In this document: piece after piece, positions 1-12,900 of the stretch
Numbering within the stretch: position 1 is the stretch's first letter
How the letters are laid out: each line of letters starts with the position of its first letter
DNA from: Cydia pomonella
Taxonomy: Eukaryota; Arthropoda; Insecta; Lepidoptera; Tortricidae
Reading direction: 5' to 3'
Length of the DNA stretch: 64,000 nt
NCBI RefSeq assembly: GCF_033807575.1
Contig: NC_084707.1
Location: forward strand, 25,879,888-25,943,887
The notes under the pieces: generated by a model
The model's database searches: none
Told to the model about the DNA's origin: nothing
The model's input: the letters and a program-made list of their open reading frames with translations, nothing else
Program-made: the position numbers and the translations under genes

Positions 1-1590
1 TCAGCTGTGTAAAACCGTGTTAACTCACGGTTTTAGGACCATGCTTAGTTTAATAAATTTATGCTTTTTGCATAAGAAGAAGAAGATGACAGGTAAACAA
101 ACTGTACCTTTTTCCGCCACTCTTAGCAGCAATTGCATTACAATTACAATCAACTTAATTTGTTATTGTATGATAGGGATCTAAACGACTCATTTGCAAC
201 AATAAATAAACGCGAGCGGTCATAATCAATATTATATATTGATATGATATGATCGCGCGCTTTATAGTGAATATAAAAACCGTAACTGACAACTATACTG
301 TTTTTAATCAATACTAAAAACAATGTTCCATTAAAATGGACAAATCATAAACGAAAATGACGCAAGATAATAACATTTCTGCGTTTTCTGCGTGGGAGTA
401 CATATAATTTACAAAGATTGATGTAATAAATACACAATCTGAAATAAGCAAAGGATTTTTTAATGCATATGTGTATATTATTTATTGTATTTACAACGTT
501 CCGTAGAGCTCAGTGTCACAAGTGTTTACTCCATAAATAGAGCTCCTAAAAGCGAATGTGCATCACGTTGCCGAGGTAAGTCTACAGTACACGTTGGCGA
601 TGGCGGTTCCCTGAAACATTATTACCCCTTCATTTCCTGTGCAGTGTAATTATTACCAGTACAAAAAGTACATGTAACGACTTCAAAATAATAATTGATC
701 AGGTCAAGTTTTGCTATCTAGTGTGAACCAGTTCTCGATGCTCTGAAGCACAACTATGTTAATGGCACCAATCATGGGACATTTAAGAGGAAAATTTAAG
801 TATTTTTGATATTTGACCGACATCTGTAAACTTTCTACCGCTTTATGCTTTAAAAGTTGAATGTCCAATTCGTCCTCTATATTTTTCGGCATTTATGTAG
901 AGTATGTTAGAAATAATTTTTAAGTGAACAGAGTACTGATAATTTTACTTGTGCTAATGGCCTGTTTCCGGCGCGGGAATAGAGCAAAGACAATGTCAAG
1001 TTCGCGCGGAAGGGGTGCGCCGGCTCAAGTAAACACGCACCGGATGCGCGCACGCGCAGTGTACGCGCACGCACGGTTGCAATTAACCCTTTCATGGGAG
1101 AAGCGGATGAATATAAATTTGGTTTTACTGATTTTACTTTAAATGAATTTTATTGAAAACTAGATTTTGCCTGTGACTTCAGCCGCGTGGTATGATGATA
1201 ATGATTGATGAAAAACACTATCCTATACCCTGACCCGGGCCTCAATTTATCTCTATAGCTTTCAGTGGTTCAGCGATTTAAGCGTGAAGCGGTAATAAAA
1301 CGGCCTCTACGATCATAGTAAAGATCGTAATTTTTACCGGTCGTTTTCATACTTGAGGGCTCAGGCAAAGCGTACTTATTGTATCTGGTCAGGAACTCGT
1401 AAAGCTGGCTATGGCAGTAAAACATGTCCGGCCATCCTCGACCTTACCAAACAAAGCACGCTTGTTGTTGGGTGGTCTTTTCACTGGTACAGTCGGTGTC
1501 AGACAAATCATACTTTGATAAACTGCAAAGGATATTTATAAGTTGTCGTCCTAAATATCTTGCGGGATAGGGTTGCGATCCTAGGTCTGA
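1..1590. other. Unassigned AT-rich non-coding DNA
   Basis: No coding region, RNA gene or known repeat is recognised. A short hairpin lies at 11-34 (AAAACCGT paired with ACGGTTTT). A GC- and CpG-rich patch at about 965-1085 stands out from its surroundings; short frames cross it on both strands but none resembles a known protein. Confidence 0.5.
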
Positions 1591-1698
1591 GGGCCTACCG
1601 CGAACCATGTTCGATATGTTGCCTCCCTGTCACACTTACGTACGAATTTACAAGTGCGACAGAGAGGTAACACGTCGAACGTGGTTCGCTGTAGGCCC
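1591..1698. mobile_element. Palindromic MITE (GGGCCTACCGCGAACC hairpin family)
   Basis: The ends are inverted copies of each other: GGGCCTACCGCGAACCA at the left and TGGTTCGCTGTAGGCCC at the right, and the pairing continues inward through GTTGCCTCCCTGTCACACTT. The whole ~108 bp can fold into one hairpin and has no coding capacity. A second, more degraded copy lies at 54044-54150, which supports a dispersed family. No clear target-site duplication was found, so the superfamily is not assigned. Confidence 0.65.
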
Positions 1699-4050
1699 TC
1701 TGGTTCGTAACTGGTCCAACGTATATCGTTAGCTGTTCGACGTGGGAACGCCGCTGGTGTTATGGGGACGTTTGTGCTGGGTACTTACCGGATTAAAATA
1801 TAGCTTTTCTCTTTTTTATTATTGTACTCACTTTTTTTTATTAGTTTTGACGATGCTTGTTGAAGATGACTTATGTGTAAATAGACATTCTGTTTGGACG
1901 AAACCTGAGGTGGATGAGTTTTCTGTAATGTGACAAAGCCTGCGCTGTGGATCTGATGGTATATGCTATATTAATTTTAATGTCTATGTCTAGCAAACTT
2001 TAACCTCTTGAATGCCACGCCTATTGTGAGCGACGCGTCGTCGTGAATCCTGTCTGAATGCACGAAGTTGATATTGGGCTTTACATATATACAAAGTCTA
2101 AGTAATTAGTTTATGTGCATACGTATATACACTAAGTCTCTCTAAATGTAATCTACTTGTAATGTTGTAAACCGCATGTTAGTGTCAAGTATTAAGTGGT
2201 ATTAGGTATATGTTCTTCGTGAGATACGTGTAAGGAAGCATCTGTATTTAAGGACATTTATGATATTTAAGTCTTTTTTGTTCATGCCATGTATGTTTTC
2301 TGTGTTATCTCCTCAATAAATAAATAAATTTTGCCGCGAGCGTCAGTTGACGACTTTGGCGGTCAAATGGTCAAAGCGATCACCATGAGATCCTCTTCAT
2401 TTCTCTATCCCTGTTTCATGCATCGAGATTTCGCCAGAGTTGGGTGCTGTCAGCGAATCCACTGTAGAGGTGGATTCAGTAAGTTGCTGACTGGAACCCG
2501 AAGACGTAGACGACAAAACAATGGCCGGCATCTCTATCCCATTCGGCGAAAATTGACGAGAACAATTTGTTTAGAAAATCCCATCAAAAACATTTTCATG
2601 TAAAATTTTGCCAAGACGAAACCATAAGGATCCGCACTGTCAAAAAGTTATCGGATCTCTTTTAGAGCCAAATTCTCTGTTCTCCACTTTCTGTATTCGA
2701 TTTCTTACACTCCTACTGTAACTTTTGTAACCCGTCTAAAACACAAATTACCTAGAGTGGTTATTAACTCCGTTATCTAACTCTAATTGAAAATGTTTTT
2801 TTTTTTTTTTATCCAAAAGCACCTAAATACTATTTAACATTGAAGAAACAGCGAGCGAAAACCTTGTTATAACCAGTTATGCGTCATGTGGGCGCTATAG
2901 TTCTTCTGAAAGAACTACATCTCAATGTGTATGTTATTTGTGTAATAATGTCCTATAATATTTATTTATTTATTTATTATTTAATGTTAAAAGTTCATAA
3001 AAGTATGTAATGAAGTAGACTGTACTTTGCCCCGAGTAAAATAAATCCGCGGTTGAACCCTTAAACACTTTCCCATTGTACATAAATAAGCTATGCATTC
3101 GGAATAGCTGCGCGCTTCTGTCTTCGTGGAATCGATTTGGGAAAGAATCGGTTCTTTAGTGTTTCAACTCGACTGTTGTTGTGATCAAACGAAACGTTCT
3201 TGTCAAGACTTTAACATCCACAACACATACGAGTGTTGTGGATCTGTTTTGAAATGTAAATGTTCGAATACCGTTACCTACCTTTGATTTATTATTTATT
3301 ACATACTGATGCTTGTATGATACACAAAAACATAGGCTTTGAAATTCAAAGTTAATTCAAAGTTTGAATCGGGTGCATTTAGAGCGAGTCACAGCATGCA
3401 CAATTAACGAATTCATCAATGTTACATGTTACGATGGCAGTACTGGTGGTGGTGGTTATTATCCTACCGACAGAATCGTCAAACTTTAAAAAAAAATTAC
3501 AAGCTGTCACGTTGGCAGGCGATTTAATGCAACTGGCCCTTAAGTTTGTAAAAGCAAAAACAGTAAACATATAGTCCAATCGAAAAACATTCATCTTCTT
3601 AAAACTCATAAAAAAAGACCTTTACAACTTACTTCCTACAAAATGAATACAAAAGTTCCTCCCATATTGTATTACAAACTAGCTTATTATATCCCTTTGT
3701 ATTCCTCACGTACTTTATCAAATCGCTACATAGTTGTTTACATTCAAAATGATCTACCGCCCGCCCACAGCCCGTGGGCGGCCGCGTAAGGCCTTAACGG
3801 GCCATATGGTCCATAACGGGGCATTCGAAGGAATGGAAGGAATGGAAGGGCCTCGATGGAAACGTGTAACGTGTCGATATACACCCACGGAAACGTGTTA
3901 GGTAAGGCTAATGAACAAATAGTAGTAGTAGACTTAATAGGGTTCAGTTGCAGTTTAATGTAGTGTTTATTACAATAGAATTTTAGGTTCGTTTTCAAGT
4001 GAGATTGTTTATAGAATTTTAAGAGGTTCGTTTTCAAAGGAGATTGTTTT
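1699..4050. other. Unassigned non-coding DNA with simple repeats
   Basis: No gene is recognised. It contains a T tract near 2790-2810, a (TTTA)n run near 2960-2980, a GC-rich hairpin near 3757-3783 (CGCCCAC paired with GTGGGCG) and a short GGAAT-type repeat near 3833-3850. Confidence 0.5.
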
Positions 4051-4350
4051 TAGGGTTCCGTTATCTATGGATAGGTCTTCAAAAATGATATTGAGCTTTC
4101 TAATATAATTTTTTTCTAAACTGAATAGTTTGCGCGAGAGTCACTTCCAAAGTGGTAAAATGTGTCCCCCCCTGTAACTTCTAAAATAACAGAATAATAA
4201 AACTAAAAAAAATATATGATATACATTATCATGCAAACTTCCACCGAAAATTGGTTTGAACGAGATCTAGTAAGTAGTTTTTTTTAATACGTCATAAATG
4301 GTACGGAATCATTCATGGGCGAGTCCGACTCGCACTTGGCCGCTTTTTAA
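4051..4350 (+). mobile_element. GGTTCCGTA-family dispersed repeat, partial copy
   Basis: It starts TAGGGTTCCG and ends in CGAGTCCGACTCGCACTTGG, the two hallmark ends of a repeat that recurs across this window. Its interior (cttccaaagtggtaaaatgtg, the C run, the ACCGAAAATTGGTTTGAACG stretch) is an inverted match to 12901-13190. It has no ORF. The family is very common in lepidopteran genomes; I do not assign it to a transposon superfamily. Confidence 0.7.
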
Positions 4351-5139
4351 CTTTGGAGCGACTTCTTTCTTAAAACCGCACGCAATTATAATCTAACGAA
4401 TATGAACATTATGAACCTCGCTTGAAAGCCATACAATACAACTAAGTATACGAGTAAATAATAGCTTAATTTAATACGTTGAAACGCTAGCGTCCTTCGC
4501 GCTATGGGCCTTTAAGATTTCCTGGCTTTCAAAAAAGTTCTTGTATGATTGCCACGACGGTAATATCTAGTACGTCTCATAGACACAGTTCTTATAAATC
4601 GACTAGTGATATAAAGTAAAAAGAGCGTGTGTGAGTTGAACGACCCTTTTGTATAACAGTAACATTTCAACCAATTTGGCAACTAAGACGGTGAATTTTT
4701 CCACTTTTTTTTCTTAGCTTAGCTCCATGTACTTATAGTCTTTATATAGAGTACCTATATTAATTATACAAAGTACAAAAGCCCCAGTACTTAAGACTTT
4801 CACAAATTCTCGGTTAACACGTGATGCCACTCATAAGTACGTAGTGCGATGAAGCTTCTCCCTTTGACCTGTCGTGGGAGCGCCCACGATTGCCCCAAAT
4901 TTGGTGAAATAGACAACCGCACAACATTATATTCGAATAAAGACTTATTTTATTACATTACGGACGAGTTTGGGCATGTGATTATAAAGAATTAGTTATG
5001 AATTTAACATTAAATAGGTTTGGTTTCCTTTGCCCAAAATTGGATGTATGTAGTTAAAATTAAAACATGAAATTTACAAACGATGTATTTATTTACAATA
5101 ACAATATACATAATGGATATATACAGATGATTACTATAA
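4351..5139. other. Unassigned non-coding DNA
   Basis: AT-rich sequence with no recognised gene, RNA or repeat family. Confidence 0.5.
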
Positions 5140-5244
5140 CTAGCTTATATCTAAAATAGGCCCTTGAGGCATTGTACCAAGGATGCTGGCGGCATTTCCT
5201 CGTTGTATCGCAATACTGATACGTTGTGCGAGGAAGCTGCCAAA
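5140..5244 (-). pseudogene. Non-LTR retrotransposon ORF, C-terminal remnant
   Basis: The minus strand encodes 34 residues including SFLAQRISIAIQRGNAAS followed by LGTMPQG and a stop. This matches the C-terminus of the remnant at 25361-25576, so both come from one family of reverse-transcriptase element. Only the last few dozen codons remain and there is no catalytic domain. The motif resembles the C-terminal tail of lepidopteran RT proteins; the clade is not resolved. Confidence 0.65.
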
Positions 5245-6049
5245 CGATGTTAGTTGAAATGCAATTATTTTTGATAGTTTATACCTACATAGTTAAATAA
5301 TTAAAAGACGTCACGGTAAGTTATTATCAGGCTTTTGCGGTGGGTGAACATGCATTTATCTTCCAAATAAGGTATTACAGTGTACTTAAAATGCAATACG
5401 TCATAAATTATTTATGTGGACTTGGACATTTAATCTCAACCATATACTATCATATTTTTTATCGTGATAAATAAAGAAATGCCGTTAATAACTGCCATTA
5501 TATATCCTTAAGAACTTAAAAAAGGCTCACAATTACACCAATAACATGTTTTAATTGACAGATGAAATTATGCGAAACACTTTTTTAATAATTGACTGTC
5601 AACTTACGAGTGACCTTTAATAAATCACGGCCAACATTGAAAGGCATTAAGTCCTTTCTCACGATCAATCAAACGTGGACCTTAAGGATTGTTAATAACG
5701 TTTATAATTGTAGTAATCGATTGTTGTAAAAACCGAAAAGCGCTTGCGCAAGCTGTAAGGGCTCCAAGGCCATATTGGGGGCGGATGACAGCCATATTTG
5801 GTTTGTTTACCAACAGTCGATAACACCAAAAGTGGTGGGTAGACTATTGAGGGATTAGGATCGACATAACGTATATCAAATGTTAAAATCACGTATGCAT
5901 ACAATTAAATATCAAGGGAGTACGTGGGTGAGTTGCATGACTTGTTGAATAAAATTTCATATCCCTTAGATTTCACAAAGGGTTTGGTTTGTTTTTAGCA
6001 ATAAATTATTAACCTCAACTAAACAAAACATAATTTAAGTTCTTCTTTT
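5245..6049. other. Unassigned non-coding DNA
   Basis: AT-rich; nothing recognised. A short frame on the minus strand near 5692-5904 has no protein-like features. Confidence 0.5.
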
Positions 6050-6150
6050 TAAGGTTCCGTAGCCAAATGGCAAAAAACGGAACCCTTATAGTATCCGTCT
6101 GTCTGTCCGATTATGTCACAGCCACTTTTTTCCGAAACTATAAGATAAGT
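6050..6150 (+). mobile_element. GGTTCCGTA-family repeat fragment
   Basis: Begins AAGGTTCCGTAGCCAAATGG and continues through AACGGAACCCTTATAG and the CCGTCTGTCTGTCC stretch to CACTTTTTTCCGAAACTATA. The same order, inverted, occurs at 18390-18498. It is an end fragment of the family at 4051-4350. Confidence 0.7.
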
Positions 6151-6686
6151 TCGAGTCTTGCCCGAAGCGGTGGTTTATAGACCTGAAAACATAATTTGAT
6201 TGAATGTACGAGTATTATGTGTACACAATATTACGAGAATAATTAGCTTCAAATGTCGCAAGTTTATTAAATGTATTCAGAGTCTCTCTCGGACAATGTG
6301 TGTGATACAACTCTGTGTATGAGTGAGTATATGCGATGTAGACGATGGAGTTGATAAGATGAGCTTGGGTTTATTCCAGTACCGGGCGGCGTCTTTATTT
6401 TACGAAATGTTGAAGAACTAAACGCCTGACTAGCAAAAAATAAACAGCAAGCACTTTTTGAAATATTGCAGTGGTTAAAATGTAATAAGAGCCCCTAACA
6501 TCTGAATAAACTTTTTTTAGTTCGGATGCTCTGAAAGAGGGTCATTGTTGTTCTAAAAAGTGTGCAGAAGGCGATATGTTTCTGCCTAGAGCATTTTACT
6601 TTCAAGTAGTACGATTTTCATCATTTTTTACGATAAACAATTGACATTTGGTTTTAATTGGATTTGTTATACGATTTCCATTCTGT
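6151..6686. other. Unassigned non-coding DNA
   Basis: No gene or repeat family recognised. Confidence 0.45.
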
Positions 6687-6776
6687 ACCCCTAGTGTAAC
6701 TAAATCCAATCCAAAATGAGACTAAACGCAAACGCGTACGTCACGTTTGGAAATCGAATTTATTTACACTAGGGGT
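6687..6776. mobile_element. Palindromic MITE, ACCCCTAGTG termini
   Basis: Left end ACCCCTAGTGTAA and right end TTACACTAGGGGT are inverted copies; the 90-bp body is partly palindromic and contains AATGAGACTAAACGCAAACG. A longer copy with the same termini and same internal motif lies at 54481-54673. No coding capacity and no convincing target duplication. Confidence 0.65.
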
Positions 6777-9637
6777 ACTGATGTTTAGCTCCTCTTTCCA
6801 TAAATAACGACACTTTTACCTAAATGGTTAATTGAAAGTACCCATAAGAAATGCTATAAAAATGATACTTAGTCATGTTTAAAAAAACACATCTATTTTA
6901 CTTTCCTCGTATTCGAAATGAAAAGTAGAGTGTTGAACTCGGGTAAAAGGCATAATTTCAGTCTCGGACTATTCATACTCTAACTGCTTTTGAGCGCCAA
7001 ACTACCTCGGCAAAAAAAAGAATTATAGAAAAGGTTTAGTGTTCCGTACCAAACTTTTTTTTTGTTGGATTATGCATTTACGCATGCTGATCTTTATTTA
7101 ACTACACTATTTGTTAACTATGATTTTTAACCCGGCAGGCCTCAGTACCCCCAAATCTTTACAAATGTGAATACCTACTTATACGTATGTATTTAGTTTT
7201 GACTAAAACTGTAGAATTCTTTTGAACAGTCAAAATTACACAATACGCATTATCGGTGGAAGTTAGTTAAACTTTTAAATATTAATTTGTATTTTCGAAA
7301 CAATAGGTGTCACACTACGCTTATAGAATAGTGCTAAATAATTAGTAATCTAGACGCATCCAAGACATAATTGCCTATTGAAATCTTAATTATACATTAT
7401 TGTCGCTAATGTATGAGAAACATTTCCAAACTGCTGTGTAGTTGTATTTAATGTTTTTGACCTAACTCTTTGATCTTATATATCATTAGAGTTCTTACCA
7501 CGTTTTAAATAAAGTCTGTTATTGAACGACACTTGGTTGATTGTTAAGTCTGATATAAGGAACGTAATGTGTAATAAAATGTGTGTTTAATAAAACGTAA
7601 TTAAACAATTAGCTTGTGTCATTAATAATATAGGCAAACCATTAACTCTTGCACCTCTTTTACGCATTGGATAAGATGCTTACGCATAATCGCTATCGAG
7701 AAGTATTCTAAATATTCTATATAGGTAGCTTATTTATTAACTTGCTGTCCCGGACAAAAAGGGTCCCGAGCTTCGATAAGCTACCTAAACACAAGGATGA
7801 CGTAGGCGCAGATTTCCTAACCACATGAAAATGGATTCAGTACTTTATCCGTGTATTTTGTACCAAATCGCAATTATTAGAGAATCCCAAAGTCCCGAAA
7901 TAATCAAAGTGTACCATCCGTCGGCACCAACGCACCGTGCGTGGGAACCATCTTGCTTTACTACTAATTTACCGCTAAAACCAGTGAAAAGTTGACCCCT
8001 AATCACTCATAATTGTTACTGATCTCGAGCCCACCTTTATACTGGATGTTTGAGGATAGTGTTTGGTAAACAATTGTAATCAGTCTCACTAATACGTACG
8101 GATAAGTAGGCTAATGCAGTGCCGACTAGCGCTACCGTATCAAAAAGGCGTATGAATTTATCTAATTCCGAAGCAGATAAGATGTTTTTCAAGTTAAAGT
8201 AATAACTCTCACTTGTTTATTGTCGGGTAAAAAGTGTTTATTGAGTTGGTGATTGTGGTACCGTATTGTTTTCGTGATGAATTGAACTTTTTTTGACACG
8301 GCATGGGAGCCGCGGAAGCGAGATACGTAATTTCTACACGCCAAATACTTAATAGAGGCTTGCATTCAAAATTAAACATGGTTATTTCATAGAGGAACTG
8401 AGCGGGTACATTTGTTTTCTGTTCTAGCTGGTTCTAGTGAAATTTAAACTAATTCAAAATGTGTCTGTCCTCTCTTTGTCTTTAATTTACAGGTAAATAT
8501 TTTTATTACATCACCCGCAAGGGTAGACAGACCGACAATTTCGTACGTCTGATGATAAAACGTTGAAAAAAAAAACAGAGGTTGGAGCCTAAAGAAACTA
8601 ACCTAACACCTAACCTAACAGACAAACAAAGACATCAAACACAAATGACCGAAGAACAGAAAATAACCAAAAACTTTAACCTTGCCACAGATTGACAGAC
8701 ATGATGGTAAGTACGTAATCAGTGCAGAAGGGAACGAGCTGAAAGAAACTTCTTCTGACGCCTTAACCTCTAATCCAGCGCAGCGGCAGCACCCAACCAA
8801 ATTTTTCCAGTATGTCTTGAAAAGACAAATATACCACATATATTATTTTACTAGCTCGACTTCGTCTGAGCGGAATGATGATGATGATGATGATTGATTG
8901 ACACTATTCTAATATATACTATTAATAAAGACATGAGACGTTGGCCTCGCGGCGCGGCGGCTTCTCGTCCACTTAAAATAAAATAAAATCGATAAGTGTA
9001 ACACATAATTATAACACACATATTAACATCTTTCAACTTATCACTTGTGACATGACACCTTCGGCTTACACAGATCTTTTTACACATAAGTTAGCTGACA
9101 CAATCCTGCGGGAACTGAAAGATGTACACACTAATAGATAATAAACGATTTCTCATTCTCATTATTCTATGTCCTTCCCTGGGGTTCAACTTTTTAAGCG
9201 TGAAGAGGTAACAAACAGACAGAGTTACTTTCGCATTTATAATCAATAGTTAAATCGAAAAACGAATTGTGCAAAGCATGTTTGTTTTAATAAGTGTTAC
9301 ACTTGTCACCGGACATGACAATCTCAATCGTATGCGCATTTTGTCATTTGTAACTGTTAATGATTGTGTCACAAATTTGTCACTTCCTTTGTTGTAATCC
9401 ATTATGTCACCTAGGGGAACGTGGTACAAGTGTTATTATAATTTGGTGACCGGTTAGGTCACTGGTGACCCGCTGTAATGTGTATTTAGTCAGCTACAAA
9501 TAACTGCTGGGTCTCTTCGACTTGGTTATATATATGCATATGCTACCTAACAATACGTAATATTTTAATTAGCATTCAGAAATCTATTTCGCACACCTTA
9601 AGTCTACATTAATATTTTGATACTCGAATACCTACTA
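6777..9637. other. Unassigned non-coding DNA with small microsatellites
   Basis: No gene is recognised. A (GAT)n run lies at about 8872-8895 and a short CCTAA-like stretch near 8597-8620 that is too short and irregular to be telomeric. Confidence 0.5.
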
Positions 9638-10019
9638 CAGTGGGACCTCCACAGCTCGAAATATTTAACCTTACTAAGACAAAGTAACCACGGATTCCCT
9701 TCGTGACTATTCACTATTTTTTGTACCTCTATAACTCTAAAAATGGAATTTGACTTCCACAACTCGAAAAAATAGTCGTATTGCTTTACCACCTCTATAT
9801 CTCGAAGTTATTTTACTAAAAAATTTATTTAACTCGAAATAGACAATAAGACTGTACTTTCTGTCGTTTTCACATGCATTTTACCTCTGTAACTTGAAAC
9901 CTCGTTAAGACGAACAAAAACCTACAAGAACCTCCCTAAGTCGATGCCCTCTATAACACGAAACCTCGTTAACACGAAGCTTTTGGCGTATCCCTTGAGA
10001 TTCGTGCTAGGTTCCACTA
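9638..10019. mobile_element. Non-autonomous pogo/Tigger-like element
   Basis: The left end CAGTGGGACCTC and the right end GAACCTAG...GGTTCCACTA are near-perfect terminal inverted repeats (CAGTGG/A ACC), and each is flanked by TA (9636-9637 and 10020-10021), the target used by the Tc1/mariner superfamily. The inside carries about ten degenerate copies, spaced roughly 20-60 bp, of a motif like CCTCTATAACTCGAAA. Tigger/pogo ends often show such CTCGAA-type words. There is no transposase frame, so it would need a transposase in trans. Confidence 0.65.
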
Positions 10020-10751
10020 TAGTTTATGTACTATGTACATATTTATTGTTAATAACATATGCCTCATTACACAGATGCCTCATTAGATATAATGTCGTAT
10101 TTTGTGTTTTTCGAAAATACTTACGTACCTAATTTAGTTACTATAGCTACCCAAAGGCAGAGATCGTTTTTATCTATAGGGATTAGAATGCGAGATGTTT
10201 ATCTTAATTGTATTGTTATGCAAATTATTGAGACAGACAGTTACCTAAGAGTAGATTTTATACTCTATATTGTACTTAAAAAAGTATTATGTAGGTAGTT
10301 GTTCATATTCAATTCTTTATTGCAGATAACAAATGATCCATATAACAATAAAATTATTAAAAATTATTAATATAACGTAATACACGGTTAAAATATCAAT
10401 AAATAGGGACACTTAAAAATGAATGAAATAATAAAAGTAAAATTTAAGCCTTATACAAATAAATTTTAAAATTGCAAACAAATACAAAATAAATATTAAT
10501 CATTATTTTGAGTTATTACGAGCTTAGATTAACATAAAAAAACAAGCGTCTAGTCGGACTAACTGTACGACGGCTGCTCTGATTCGGTAGTTATACTTAA
10601 ATCTAGTTATAGTAAATTGAATTGACCAATAATAGCCACCTAATGATATGGGCGAAGGAAGACATGCTTAACAACATCGACAGGTAGCTATTATCTGTCT
10701 GTAGATATTTCGTATCGAAATTGGTCACTTTTTGTAGTGGTTTTTTTAATT
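10020..10751. other. Unassigned AT-rich DNA
   Basis: Nothing recognised; short frames at 9944-10298 have no protein-like features. Confidence 0.45.
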
Positions 10752-10882
10752 TTAGGCTGCCTTACCACTGACGCGGAGATGAATGGAGCGCGCGAATCAA
10801 CCAATAGCATTAGTTGTATTGTAACCCAGCGAAGTGGGGACTCATCTCCGCTTATCTTCGCCTCAGAAGAAAAGCAGCCTAA
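10752..10882. mobile_element. MITE with TTAGGCTGC inverted ends
   Basis: Left end TTAGGCTGC and right end GCAGCCTAA are inverted repeats. An inner inverted pair, GCGGAGATGA and TCATCTCCGC, supports a fold-back structure. About 131 bp, no coding capacity. A frame of 134 codons that crosses this MITE and the neighbouring SINE fragment is an artefact. Confidence 0.6.
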
Positions 10883-10928
10883 CATAGAAAAACTACGTAT
10901 AGAGGTCATTGTAACTCAATTTTATGTT

Positions 10929-11020
10929 AAAGGAAAAAATGGAAAAGTTACGCTTCCGGCAGGACTTGAACCCGCGTATCGCTCGCAAACGTATCTGCTT
11001 GTATCGTATTTATTTATTAC
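10929..11020 (-). mobile_element. tRNA-derived SINE fragment (minus strand)
   Basis: Read on the minus strand it contains GGTTCAAGTCC (10962-10972), a good match to the Pol III B box of tRNA genes, followed by CTGCCGGAAGCGTAAC and a T-rich tail. No full cloverleaf or A box is visible, so it is a SINE or tRNA-pseudogene fragment, not a tRNA gene. Confidence 0.5.
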
Positions 11021-11418
11021 GACACACATTATACAGTATTACAGTTATAAACTAAAGCACTGTACAATTCCAAGGGTTATAAAAAATATAAATAATAATA
11101 TTCAACTACCATCCATCACCTCACAGCATCCTCACTACTAAATACCTTAAGAACATAATTACATCTGGTGGATTGCCAGGAGGGTATGTATACACCGTGG
11201 GCTGGAGTAACCTAACATATTTTCACCATGCATTCCTGAAGTCGTAAGGAGCAACAAATGTTATGACTGTTAAATTCACACAAAAAATTTTTTTGCGTGT
11301 TTACTGCACACGATATTTCTTTTTACATCTTGGCGAATAAAACATTACAACGAATATGTACGGTTTTTTTTACAGATAAAAATTGCGAGTTGCCTTTAAA
11401 ACTTTAATGTCTGTCAGT
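11021..11418. other. Unassigned DNA
   Basis: Nothing recognised. Confidence 0.45.
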
Positions 11419-11552
11419 AGGTAGCTGGCTCTTTAGTGATAAGACCGCCTGTAATGTTGTCTACCATAGTTTAAGGTATGTGCTTAATTTGTATGTCATG
11501 TTCATATTGGTGAGCAATAAAGAATATTTGTATTGTTGTGTATTGTATTTTA
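11419..11552 (+). mobile_element. LINE 3' tail (TTTAGYGATAAGACCGCC family)
   Basis: Contains TTTAGTGATAAGACCGCCTG, then GAGCAATAAAGAATATTTG and a (TTGTA)-rich end. The same order occurs at 18569-18698, 25789-25893 and 38679-38799, and inverted at 18842-18950. At 38461-38799 the tail follows an RT C-terminal remnant, so it is the 3' end of a non-LTR retrotransposon or of a SINE that uses the same tail. Confidence 0.65.
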
Positions 11553-11924
11553 TGTTTAAACCAAGTCACATAGAGGCAGCGTCGTAGCCAAAAAGACGTT
11601 TTTCACTGAGTTATTACAGAAATAAATTTTCACAAGAATTGCCTTTATCTGTAAAACATGATCGATTTCAGAAAACTTTGTATGACATTTTAGTCTCTAA
11701 ATGCGGTCAAGAATACACCTTTAAAATCTGTCGGGTTACTGGAGCCCACGGTATATATGTAGAGTTTATATAACTATGTATCTTATGTATACATACTGTT
11801 GGAGTTTGACGAATGCGGTGTCATTAGGAGTGTTTAAGGAGTACCATATAAGTATTACGTGTACCTATATTAGTAAGACAGGGTTTTAAATAGGGCATAG
11901 TGTTCGGTTTTAAACTATATTTTT

Positions 11925-12720
11925 ATAATAGTCATAGTCATAGTCATTTATTTTATAAAGCCAATTTACAAGTCAACATTAATAATTAACATCAAATTAC
12001 TATACAGTAAAATTAATCCTTACATCACGGTAAAATTACAAACAATAACATTAAAATTTTCAATTAATACATTTTAAAAAAAGTAGTCAAGTCACAAATT
12101 CATTGAAATTATGATAATATCTAATAATAGTAAAATAGAAATAATAAAAAAAACAGAATAATTAATATATGATTAATAATTATATCTAAATTGATGTGTA
12201 AATTTATGCTAGTTTTAAGCTGGGCCACTAGTTGCCTGAAATAAAGATTTCAATTAATTAAATAAACTCTATACTAACTTAAACTAACACTAAATTAGTG
12301 TCCTAGTTCTAGTTCTTTAAATTGACAAAAATCAACAACATCCAATAAGATTTGGCGATGTGATCCTTATCTGAAGAATCAAAGATCATCTAAGTGACTT
12401 AATGATTTATATCTAGAACGGAAATTACACCGCCTTGCGCACTTTTTGCTGAACCGAAACTGGTGTAACTTATTAGGCAATTCCGGTAGCCTTCTAATTA
12501 GTTTAATAATATTGCGTGTCCATGGTTAATAAAGAATAGATTTTCCGTTGTGTATAAAAAAGCCTGGTTAGCGCTAATAGAGCAGATAAGCGTTTTTAGC
12601 GTAGTAATATTAGCATAGTTATAGCTGTTGGTTCTCCATGTAAAATAAATAAATAAATATGAGTATACAGTGCTTGGTGCCGGAGAACGCGAATACAAAT
12701 AATATTTCCATTTCTCTTGC
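11925..12720 (-). mobile_element. Probable retroposon, minus orientation, with (ATGACT)n-type tail
   Basis: At the left edge lies AGTCATAGTCATAGTCATTT, which on the minus strand is a short tandem tail of the kind that ends many non-LTR elements. The remainder is AT-rich and has no ORF. I infer an old truncated retroposon; the boundaries and family are uncertain. Confidence 0.3.
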
Positions 12721-12900
12721 TCTGAAAGTGAATCGTTGTTGTTTTATGAAGTGTGCAGAAAGTGATGTACGTTTCTGCAGCAGAGCATTTTTCATTCCAA
12801 ATACGTTTTTAATTTTTTTTTGATAAGCTATTTTTTATATTTTTAAATGGTTTTGTTAGACAATTTTCATTCTGATATCAATTTAAGCCCCCATTCCATA

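Noticed and set aside
8597..8620. CCTAA-like telomeric repeat
   Set aside because: Only three or four irregular units; not an array.
10737..11141. 134-codon plus-strand frame
   Set aside because: It runs through a palindromic MITE and then a reversed SINE fragment, so it is chance.
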